Shown: positions 56,101 through 64,000 of the stretch, one piece after another
How the letters are laid out: each line of letters opens with the position of its first letter
Numbering within the stretch: the stretch's first letter is position 1
From: Membranipora membranacea
Taxonomy: Eukaryota > Bryozoa > Gymnolaemata > Cheilostomatida > Membraniporidae
Assembly: GCA_914767715.1 (NCBI GenBank)
Contig: OU612068.1
Span: 5,828,001-5,892,000 of the forward strand
Direction: 5' to 3'
Length of the DNA: 64,000 nt
The notes under the pieces: model-generated
Database searches by the model: none
Seen by the model: the letters and a program-made list of their open reading frames with translations, nothing else
What the model was told of the DNA's origin: nothing
Translations under genes and position numbers: made by a program

Positions 56101-59100
56101 TCTCCATCTGCGATGCTGACCACACACACACAAATGTCATCAATCTCTTTGATGCATATATATCCCCAGATGGAAATAAGAAGCTGGCATCAGAACTCTT
56201 TGAGGACTTTGTTGATGATTGCTTAATTAAACACCCAGTTTGTGCTACAATTATAGTTTGAGATTTCAGCAAATCCGACCAATCATCTCTCCTCCACCAT
56301 ACTGCTACAGTAACTACCAGGGAGGACAATATTCTTGACCTGTGCTATACCAGTTTCCAAAATGCTTACAAATCCTACAAACTACCGCCGCTAGGCTCAT
56401 CAGATCATAATGATGTACAGCTGGTACCAATCTACAAGACCAAGCACAAACTCACCACCAAAAACACTAAGATCAATAAGCAGATAACCAACAATGCATC
56501 AATTGACAAAATGTGAAGCTGCTTTTGATACCACCAACCGGCGAAATCTGTTTTCTGATAATCTTGTTCAGACATGTCTTTTTTATCAATGCCAAAAGAG
56601 ATGGATCTGAGTTTCAGTAGAACTTACTGTTTGTGATATTTTTATATGATAATGATAATAAAATTTATATATAAAACGCTTAATAATATTGTTTAGAAAC
56701 AATGATTCCTAAGCGTTGTACATGAGATGAAAAGTTACGCTCAATACTTTTATATACTCTTATAACGCTCACTTGAGAAGTATACACTAACCGATTGCGC
56801 CATCCCAAAAATCACTCATGTCAGTCACAGGGGCCCAATCCAGTCTTGACAAGCTTGTCAGGACAGGCTACAGGGGCGGGGCCCATGCATGTGCCCCTGG
56901 GCCCACTTACATGTCAATGTCCAGTATACTGGACATTGGCAAAGTAAAGACATGTAAGTCCCAGGGGCCCAGGCTGTCAATATAAATAACTACATTTATT
57001 ATTTTATTATATTATTTATTTATATGTGCCCTGTTGACCTTGAGGCTATAAAACATTATTATATTATTATCTTTGAGACTATATCATTGCATCTGGATGC
57101 ACGACAGACCATGGCCATGGCAATCTACTGAATCAGCTCATACACACTCATCAATATCTGCAGCATCTGGTGAGTTAACCTACATATAATCTTCATGGTG
57201 TCAGAAGATTGAACCTACAAGACATGGAGCGACTTTTAGCACCTGAGGCATTGAAGGATGGTAATCTGTCAGAGAGATGGAGGAGGTTTAAGAGGGAGTT
57301 TGAACAATTCCTAGAAGCAATTGAGAAGACAGAGGCTGATGATAAAGTGAAGGTGAGCATCCTGCTGAGAGTCATTGGTGAAAGGGGAAATGATATTTAT
57401 GAGAACTTCAAGCTTACAGGAGGTGATAAGCTGAAATTTGATAAAGTACTAGAAGAATTTGACAAGTTTTGTCACCCACAGGATGAGGTTTTTATATCAA
57501 GGCACAGGCTCTTGTGCATGAGGCAAAGGGGGCTCCCCATTGAAGAGTATGAGATCAAGCTGAGGACACAGGCGAGAAAATGTGGATTTGGTGATCTTAC
57601 AGATGATTTGACATGTCATGCATTTGTGGAAGGAGTGGATGACAAGAAGTTGAGAGATAAGCTTCTTATGAAGGCATTAGAAGGAGGATTGAATCTGACC
57701 ACAGCAATTAAGGTAGGCAGAGAATTCTCAGCAGCCTCTGAACACATGAAAGAAGTTGGAAAGGAGTTGATAGAAGGGGTTAACAAGCTGTATGTCAGAG
57801 AACCGTCGTCAACAAACAGCAAACCGAGCTATCAAGATGATACAGGAAACAAAGCCGAGTCTCAAGAGTTGTGGCCGCAATCACAAGAAGGGAGCTTCGA
57901 ATTGTCCAGCATGGGGCAAGAAATGCACTTACTGTGAGAGAATGAGCCACTTTGAGAAGAAATGCCATAAGAAAGTGAAAGACACCAAGTCTGGAGCTGG
58001 ATGCATGGCACGGAATGAAGAGCATGGATCTGGTTATGATGATCTCCTAGCAATCACAGTTCGTAAAGATGGCAGAAAGCTACTTACTGATCTGAGAATA
58101 CGAGACACTGGACGCATGATGCAATGTCAGTTGGATACAGCTGCAGCTCGCAACATCATAACGAAGGCAGACTATTTGAGAGTAGGGAAGCCTGAGTTAA
58201 AGCCCAGTGGTGTCACTCTGGTTACTTATGATGGTTCTGAGTTAAGGAAAGATCTTGTTACTATTTGAGGAGCTGACAGAACCCATTGAATTTGAGGTAG
58301 TAGATCCCAAATCCAGACAAAGCCCTATCATAGGACTTGAGACATGTCTCCAAATGGGCTTCATCCAAACAGCAGCAGAGGTCAAAGCAGTCCAACAGAA
58401 GATAGATAAGGCATGGATACTTGACCAGTATGATGAAGTTTTCACCGGACTAGGTGAGATGCCCGGAGAATATGAAATACTGATAGACAAATCGGTGAAT
58501 CCAGTGCAACACAGACCCCGCAGGACACCTGTCATGCTGAAGGCTGACATCATATCCAAGATCAAGGAACTTGAGAAGGCTGAGATCATAACGAGAGTCG
58601 ATGATCCCACAGACTAGATATCTTCGCTGGTGGCATTTAGGAAGCCAAATGGGAAGATAAGACCATGTCTTGACCCAAAGGATCTGAACAAGGCTATTAT
58701 ACGCAATCACTATCCAATACCAGTGTTAGAAGATGTTTTGCCGAAACTAACAAAGGCGAAGTGCTTTTCCCTATTGGACGCTAAAGATGGATTCTTGCAG
58801 GTTAAATTGGCAGAGCAGTCAAGAAAACTAACCACCTTCTGGACTCCTCTAGGACGTTATTGTTGGAATCGTCTTCCCTTTGGTTTGAGCTCTGCACCAG
58901 AGGAGTATCAGCGGAGACTACACATGGTGCTGACTGGATTGGAAGGCACAGAAGTGATTGCAGACGATATACTGATATACGGTGTTGGAGAAACCACTGA
59001 AGAAGCTCGAATAGACCATGATGCCAAGCTGATCAGACTTTTGGAGCGTCTCAAGGATAAAAGAGTCAAGATAAACAGAGACAAGATGAAACTTCATTTG

Positions 59101-61722
59101 TCGGAGATAAAATACATGGGGCATGTGCTCACGACAGACAGGATCAAGCCTGATCCAGCAAAGATACAGGGCCTACAAGACATGCCATACCCAAGAGACA
59201 AACAGGAAGTTAAGAGGTTTCTTGGGACAGTAAACTATTTAGCCAAGTTTATACCAAACCTCTCAGAGAAGGCTGAGGTCCTAAGGGACATAGCCAAGGA
59301 ATCAGCAGAATTCCAGTTTGAGATCACTGAGCAGAAGACATGGAATCAGATCATAGAAGCGATCAGTGAAGATACTCTGGTAAGATATTATGACCCTACA
59401 AAGCCAGCGGTGATTGAATGTGATGCCAGCGTCAGAGGATTGGGAGCGGTATTAATGCAGGAAGGTAGACCGGTGTGCATCAAGAACTCTGACTGAGACA
59501 GAAGAGAAGTATCATCCATTGGAATTGGAGTGTCTAGCGGTCGTATTTGCATGCGACAAGTTTGACCAGTACATATATGGAAAAAGGGACCTGACGGTGC
59601 TGTCGGACCACAGGCCTCTGGAGACCATATTGAAGAAGGAATAATGGAAAAGTCACCACTGAGATTACAAAAGATGCTACTGTCACTGCAGAGATATGGC
59701 ATGGATCCTGAGTACCGACCTGGTCATGAACAAGTGGTAGCTGACATGCTCTCAAGAGCAGCTAAAAAGACTGGAGATACAACAGGTTATCAGGACACTA
59801 AGTCTGAGGTGTTTCTTATGGGCCTGGATGAGTCTGATCCAACAGAATATACGAACATGTCTGATATGAGACTCAAGAAAATGAAAGAAGTGAGCTCTGA
59901 TGACTCATTATACCAACAGCTAATAAAGAATATCACAGGGGGATGGCCCAACAGAAGAGACAGATGTCCCATGAGATCCAAAACTACTGGACGTTTCAGG
60001 AGGAATTAGCAGTTAAGGACGGATTGATATATCGAGGAGCGAGATTGGTAGTACCCATAAACATGGTGAGAGAGGTGTGTGAGGCATTGCATCAGGCACA
60101 TCAATCAGCAGAGACCATGCTAAGGAGAGCTCGAGACATCCTGTATTGGCCAGGGATGGTCGATGACCTTCAGAAAACAGCAGATGAGTGTCGGCCATAT
60201 CTACTGGACAAGCCAAAGAATCAGAAAGAAACCATCAGACTGCATGACTTCCCAAAGACAGCGTTTGCTAAAGTTGGCACTGACATAATGTACCATCAAG
60301 GAAAACCGCATCTGATCATAGTGGACTACATGTCTGACTTCATAGAGGTTCTCAAGCTGTGTGATGAAACAGCAAATACGGTAATTGAAGCATGCAAATC
60401 AGTCTTTGCAAGACATGGAGTGCCTATCTGGCTGCAGAGTGATAATGCTCCATACTATACCAGCTACGAGTTTAAAAGATTTACAGAAGAGTGGCAAATA
60501 AACCACACAACTTCATCGCCCATACATCCACGCAGCAATGGGAAAGCAGAAGCAGCTGTGAAGACAGTCAAGCACATGTTTAAATCATCAAATGATCCAT
60601 GGAGAGCGCTGATGGAATGGCGGGCATCCCCGAACCGGGATTTTAAGAGCCCATGTGAGCGACTGTATTCAAGGAAAATACGGACATTGGTACCTCAACC
60701 AAGCGAGAGCTACATACCAATAGAACACTCTGAAGAGGAGACAGCTCAGGCACGAGAGCACAGACAAAGACGGATGGCAACATCTTACAACAAATGTAGC
60801 AAAGACCTGAACCCATTAGTGCATGGACAACCAGTGCTACTACAGACGGTAAATGATCGAGCCAGGAAATGGAGACCAGCTAGAGTATTGGAACCTCTCT
60901 CTGATCGCTCTTATCTCATTGAAAACGATGCAGGGAATGTTGTACGAAGAAATCGAACAGCTATGCAAGCAGTACCGGCAAACTCCAAGCAGCAACAGGA
61001 ATATGATCAGGCAAAGACCACCAGAACACAGAGATCAGCTCGGTCTTCTATAGAACCTCATGTAGATCAAGAGAGCAAGCAGCAGGCACCAATGCAGCTG
61101 CTGAGAACGCCGAAGAAGACCAGGTCTGGACGGTCAGTAAGAGAACCCTCTTACTTGTCCGATTACGTGCACTAGGACATACAGCTCAGTGGGAGGTCTC
61201 ACCCCGAGACACATTCTCCCACCAGATTCGGGCCGGGACGGCCTTGTACATAGACAATCATTTATACAGCAATCACAACCCTATCACTCAACCAATACTC
61301 AGATGTATACATATCTACCAACACTCAAGCTACATACACATCTCAAAAGGAGCAACGGGATGTTGACCTTGAGGCTATAAAAAAATATTATATTATTATC
61401 TTTGAGACTATATCATTGCATCCGGATGCACGACAGACCATGGCCATGGCAATCTACTGAATCAGCTCATACACACTCATCAATATCTGCAGCATCTGGT
61501 GAGTTAACCTACATTATAATCTTCATCATGCCCTACACAATTCAATTGTTGTGAAACTGCTAGTTTAGTTAGTTTTTTCTGAAGGTCCTTCTTGCATATC
61601 ATGATACCTACCATTGCAGCTTTTGCCATAGTTATATTTGAAGAAGAAAATGTCCTGAATCTTGTAACAGCAGCAAGTCCAGTAAATTTGCAGGCTCTAA
61701 TTGCAATGTTGATGTTTAGCAT
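53153..61722 (-). CDS. GATD3: Mitochondrial GATD3/ES1-type DJ-1/PfpI-like protein, 7 exons
   Basis: GATD3 (ES1, C21orf33) is a mitochondrial member of the glutamine-amidotransferase-like DJ-1/PfpI fold; a deglycase-type role has been proposed. Exons on the minus strand are 61722-61612, 55763-55711, 55416-55306, 54858-54739, 54464-54372, 53855-53711 and 53302-53153. All phases fit, giving 260 aa (268 in human). Exon 1 encodes a basic, hydroxylated leader ([18 protein letters not shown]), as expected of a mitochondrial presequence. Diagnostic blocks are [92 protein letters not shown] with the nucleophile-elbow cysteines, [17 protein letters not shown] and [11 protein letters not shown]. Intron 1 is 5.8 kb and contains a Gypsy element and a LINE fragment. 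It is divergent from the ALKBH2-type gene and convergent with PCBP. Confidence 0.93.
56260..56520 (+). pseudogene. LINE endonuclease-domain fragment
   Basis: The frame gives [18 protein letters not shown] and [18 protein letters not shown]. These match the C-terminal end of the apurinic-type endonuclease of non-LTR retrotransposons, including the SDH catalytic motif. An open stretch before it (from 56034, [12 protein letters not shown]) may be the earlier part of the same open frame but is not clearly recognisable. It lies in GATD3 intron 1, antisense to the gene. The reverse transcriptase is absent. Confidence 0.65.
56893..56971. repeat. Hairpin with 23-bp arms in GATD3 intron 1
   Basis: GCCCCTGGGCCCACTTACAT is mirrored by ATGTAAGTCCCAGGGGCCC, and an inner TGTCCAGTATACTGGACA palindrome sits between the arms. 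A further CAGGGGCCCA copy is at 56827. Confidence 0.7.
57032..57195 (+). repeat. 5' LTR
   Basis: Starts TGTTGACCTTGAGGCTATAA and ends AATCTTCA. Nearly identical to 61361-61528. TATAAAA lies just inside the left end. Confidence 0.9.
57196..57207 (+). promoter_or_regulatory. Primer-binding site of the Gypsy element
   Basis: TGGTGTCAGAAG directly abuts the 5' LTR. The leading TGG matches a tRNA CCA end, as usual for LTR elements. The tRNA was not identified. Confidence 0.7.
57209..57937 (+). CDS. Gypsy gag, capsid part
   Basis: An open frame of 242 codons. The first methionine is at 57224 ([10 protein letters not shown]); an earlier in-frame non-ATG start is possible. The helical, charged capsid-like region ([20 protein letters not shown], then [18 protein letters not shown] and [19 protein letters not shown]) is typical of Gypsy gag. 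The frame leaves the gag register near 57820, since the zinc knuckle is in the next frame. Confidence 0.8.
   Translation: MNLQDMERLLAPEALKDGNLSERWRRFKREFEQFLEAIEKTEADDKVKVSILLRVIGERGNDIYENFKLTGGDKLKFDKVLEEFDKFCHPQDEVFISRHRLLCMRQRGLPIEEYEIKLRTQARKCGFGDLTDDLTCHAFVEGVDDKKLRDKLLMKALEGGLNLTTAIKVGREFSAASEHMKEVGKELIEGVNKLYVREPSSTNSKPSYQDDTGNKAESQELWPQSQEGSFELSSMGQEMHLL
57792..58268 (+). pseudogene. Gypsy gag zinc knuckle and protease region
   Basis: This second frame carries paired cysteine/histidine knuckles ([13 protein letters not shown], then [14 protein letters not shown]), which in gag bind RNA. Next comes a protease-like stretch [12 protein letters not shown]. The usual aspartic protease motif is D-T/S-G-A, and here the glycine position is alanine, which should disable it. 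The frame ends just before the reverse-transcriptase part, which is in a third register. Confidence 0.75.
58255..59496 (+). pseudogene. Gypsy reverse transcriptase and start of RNase H
   Basis: One register runs from 58255 to 59496, interrupted by TAG at 58615-58617 where a tryptophan is expected. Motifs are [51 protein letters not shown] and the catalytic IADDILIYG. Then follow [24 protein letters not shown] and an RNase H start, [17 protein letters not shown]. The frame changes near 59480 inside RNase H. Confidence 0.85.
59497..60010 (+). pseudogene. Gypsy RNase H end and connection region
   Basis: RNase H continues in another register ([18 protein letters not shown], then a VLSDHRPLE stretch) to a stop at about 59643. 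The register shifts again to [20 protein letters not shown], then a [17 protein letters not shown] connection that continues to 60009. Confidence 0.8.
59943..61175 (+). CDS. Gypsy integrase
   Basis: An open frame of 410 codons; integrase inserts the DNA copy into the genome. The N-terminal zinc-binding part has [12 protein letters not shown] and YWPGMVDDL, but the expected CxxC reads CRPY, so one zinc ligand is missing. The core shows the catalytic triad in [21 protein letters not shown] and [15 protein letters not shown]. The C-terminal part has [21 protein letters not shown], a GPY/F-like region, and ends with [14 protein letters not shown]. No chromodomain is obvious. Confidence 0.85.
   Translation: MAQQKRQMSHEIQNYWTFQEELAVKDGLIYRGARLVVPINMVREVCEALHQAHQSAETMLRRARDILYWPGMVDDLQKTADECRPYLLDKPKNQKETIRLHDFPKTAFAKVGTDIMYHQGKPHLIIVDYMSDFIEVLKLCDETANTVIEACKSVFARHGVPIWLQSDNAPYYTSYEFKRFTEEWQINHTTSSPIHPRSNGKAEAAVKTVKHMFKSSNDPWRALMEWRASPNRDFKSPCERLYSRKIRTLVPQPSESYIPIEHSEEETAQAREHRQRRMATSYNKCSKDLNPLVHGQPVLLQTVNDRARKWRPARVLEPLSDRSYLIENDAGNVVRRNRTAMQAVPANSKQQQEYDQAKTTRTQRSARSSIEPHVDQESKQQAPMQLLRTPKKTRSGRSVREPSYLSDYVH
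61345..61360 (+). promoter_or_regulatory. Polypurine tract of the Gypsy element
   Basis: AAAAGGAGCAACGGGA directly before the 3' LTR; mostly purine with two C interruptions. Confidence 0.55.
61361..61528 (+). repeat. 3' LTR
   Basis: Matches the 5' LTR almost throughout and ends CTTCATCA, with an extra TCA compared with the 5' copy. TGCCC follows. Confidence 0.88.
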
Positions 61723-62864
61723 TTTCTTCCTTATCTTGTACTTTCCAATTTTGAATCGCACTCTTAGAACTAATCACAACGATCCAAAGCTATAAACAAA
61801 CTCATGTATCTCTGGTACCAATTACATATCGATCCACTGTTAGTCATTAAAATCTGACTATCGCTTTTATGTGTGAGGTAGGAAATCACATTTGTTCCAA
61901 AAGTGAAACCACTTTAATGCAGTTTTCCTTTAATTATATGTACCTATATGTACTTATAATGGAATCTGTCATGTTGATCATCATCTAAATCACTACAGTG
62001 CATGGTGCACATTGTCCTATCTGATAGTGTTGCCCTACCAATCTATTCACTCTTGTCCAAAAAACTAATTCACACACTGGGCAGAGAGGTGATCCTGAAC
62101 TACTTTTCAATGATATAATATAACTCTAACTCCTTGGTTCCATGAATGTTAACTTCTAAGTTCTTGATTTGTTTGCCAAGTAAAAGAAAAGACTTGTTTC
62201 ATAACTAGTAGTCAAGCAATGAACTTCTCTTGTAATGTATGTGTACCATTGTAAATGTGCTCTGTCTGTCATATCAAAGATTGTCTCCATCTGATCACAA
62301 AATTCAAGTGTTATGTATCCCTCAGGATTTGATGTACAAAATCAACAGTCTAAAAAAGGCTCCATGGTCTAACCTTACTTGAAGCTTCCACAGTGCTGGC
62401 CTAGTCCAATTCCCTTGCTGTTGAGGACTACAAGTTCCATAACAATATTCGACTACTATGAATCAACTCGGGGTGAATAGCGGAGTGAATAGTTAACCCA
62501 GGGAATACTGGGAGCAACGAACGGGGTGGGAGTTCATTGCTGGGAGCTAGCAGTCATCTGATGATTCGCCTAGCAATCATAATCAACCATTATCAATGGA
62601 TCCAACTCTCTCTAGACAGATCATAACACAACATAATGGGAGGGGAAGAGACTCACACAGTTCTTATATCGCTGTTGTTCAAAAATAGTACGCAGGTTTT
62701 AGGGTTTGAAACGCTCCAATTACATCACCCCAACTGTCTCATTTCTTGGCATTCTATTTAGCAGTCCTGTTTGATAATGAAATACAAAACAAATCACAAT
62801 TAGGGTCAGTTGAGCACTGTGGTTATGTATGGCACTGGGTTTGATTATTTTCTCTGACACATAG
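61723..62864. promoter_or_regulatory. Divergent intergenic region between GATD3 and ALKBH2-type genes
   Basis: About 1.1 kb separates the two outward-facing start codons, so it must hold both promoters and 5' UTRs. I found no clear TATA box or other motif, and no gene in it. Confidence 0.4.
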
Positions 62865-64000
62865 ATGGCGACAGAGACCACGAAAGAGACTCAAATCTTC
62901 TGCTGTTGTGATAAACTGAAAAACTGCAAACACTATTCTCGTCGCGATCTGAGCTGCTGTTTTGGAGCTTTATATAGCAGAGCTGATGCTAATCTCTTAT
63001 TGGCTGAGTGTGAATCCTCACTGCATTACGTCTCCGGTGAGCTGAGCAAAGTCAAAGTTTTTGGAAAAAAGCATGATATACCACGCAAACAGGTAAGATG
63101 ATGTCATTTTTTATATCTTATCCGGTTGTGAACTCATGGCAAAAGTACGCATTTTTTCTGGAATGGGGTAATGGGATATGGCCAGTATAATCATATGGAA
63201 GGCTTGTGTTAGGAAAATTCATCCGGGTTCTGAAGGGTGCGGTTTTTCTGAATAATGATGGATGATTGCACAGTCCTAGTGAGGAGAATAATAAAATAAT
63301 AACGTCACGTCAGCTGTCACCTAATTTGACTCCCTTCATTTGACAATATTTTTCTGCAGTTTTTTGACTTTACATTGAAATAACAGCCCTGGCTCCTCCT
63401 GTAAACATGTTTGGTACTGTATGCTAATATGTTCTTGGTTTATCTTAACAGTGTGCTTATGGAGATCCTGGATTGAATTACACATTCTCAGGTGTAACTC
63501 TGCCAGCCCAGCCCTGGCCAAAGTTCCTGGCTGAAATCAGAGAGAAAATTAGTGGGCTGACTGGTTATAGATTTAATTTCGTCCTTATCAATAGGTAAGA
63601 GTAAGACCCCACAGTACGCTGAATCTTGTCTTATAAATGTAGACAGTAATAGCGCACTTTGAATTGTATATGAGTTATTCATCCATGTTTCATGGATAGG
63701 CAACTTCCTTTACTATATAACTAATATTTTTGTTACCAGGATGTTTGGGTCAAAACCCCAACCTCCTTGGTAAAAGCAGAGCGTTTGACATTCAGGGTTT
63801 TCGCTCCCTGCATTATCTACATTGAAAGATTTATCAAAGTTTATAAAACTGCATGATGTCACAAATTCATCATTAGTCTGAGCCCCCAGAATCTTTCCCC
63901 GTCTGATTCCACCGCCTGGGGATGATTATAAGTAAATTCAGCTACAGATATCCTGATACTGATGGTAGTGAGAGTAATGTCCTCCTTTTTGGCTGATCCA
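62865..64000 (+). CDS. ALKBH2: ALKBH2-type DNA repair dioxygenase, first two exons, truncated by window
   Basis: ALKBH2 is a nuclear Fe(II)/2-oxoglutarate dioxygenase that removes methyl groups such as 1-methyladenine and 3-methylcytosine from DNA. Exon 1 is 62865-63092 (76 codons) and exon 2 is 63452-63594, ending in phase 2 at a good donor. Family blocks are VKVFGKKHDIPRKQ, YGDPGLNYTFSGVTL and GYRFNFVLINR, which lie just before the iron-binding HxD loop. The HxD and later His and Arg are not in the window, so catalytic competence cannot be judged. The N-terminus has a cysteine-rich stretch (FCCCDKLKNC). No PIP-type PCNA motif is evident at the very start. ALKBH3 is the alternative, but the VFGK...PRKQ...YTFSG pattern favours ALKBH2. 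Confidence 0.9.

Larger units (their letters stand above)
57032..61528 (+). mobile_element. Ty3/Gypsy LTR retrotransposon, complete in outline but broken
   Basis: Bounded by LTRs of about 165 bp and the 5-bp direct repeat TGCCC at 57027-57031 and 61529-61533. The order gag, protease, reverse transcriptase, RNase H, integrase is that of Ty3/Gypsy. A primer-binding site follows the 5' LTR and a purine-rich stretch precedes the 3' LTR. The LTRs differ at only about three positions plus one or two small indels, so insertion is fairly recent. Even so, the coding region has a nonsense codon and at least four frame changes, so this copy cannot be autonomous. It sits antisense in GATD3 intron 1. Confidence 0.93.

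Overview
The window looks like genomic DNA of a non-vertebrate animal. The genes are split by AT-rich introns with GT..AG borders, and the recognisable proteins are metazoan-type. There are also metazoan LINE and Ty3/Gypsy remnants and many small inverted-repeat elements. I cannot name the species. A sponge, cnidarian or lophotrochozoan would all fit. No prokaryotic operon, rRNA, tRNA or CRISPR array was seen.

Six protein-coding genes can be assembled by eye with exon phases that agree throughout. (1) A minus-strand 5-exon gene for a 160-residue secreted, cysteine-rich protein (1433-3594). (2) A plus-strand 13-exon eIF2-alpha kinase of the HRI/EIF2AK1 type (19502-27003, 607 aa). (3) A plus-strand 8-exon cyclin, closest to cyclin O (28217-33852, 430 aa). 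(4) A plus-strand 10-exon triple-KH poly(rC)-binding protein (43613-51951, 562 aa). (5) A minus-strand 7-exon mitochondrial GATD3/ES1-type protein (53153-61722, 260 aa). (6) The first two exons of an ALKBH2-type DNA dioxygenase (62865 to beyond the window, plus).

The layout is two divergent pairs (secreted protein/HRI and GATD3/ALKBH2) and one convergent pair (PCBP/GATD3). The space between the first divergent pair is filled by two large elements with terminal inverted repeats: 3755-14916 with a 9-bp target duplication and 15042-19463 with a 6-bp target duplication. In both, the inverted repeats are built from short tandem units. Taken out, they leave only about 320 bp between the two start codons, so a compact shared promoter seems to have been split by insertions. 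The 11-kb element also carries decayed LINE and Gypsy pieces, a long hairpin and degenerate tandem repeats.

A second Gypsy element (57032-61528), with both LTRs, a primer-binding site and a 5-bp target duplication, lies antisense inside GATD3 intron 1. Its reading frames are broken in several places. Several short hairpin or MITE-like repeats sit in HRI introns. The most notable points are the two tandem-unit TIR elements, an HRI that lacks the residues recalled as heme ligands in vertebrate HRI, and a phase-matched duplicated splice donor in HRI.
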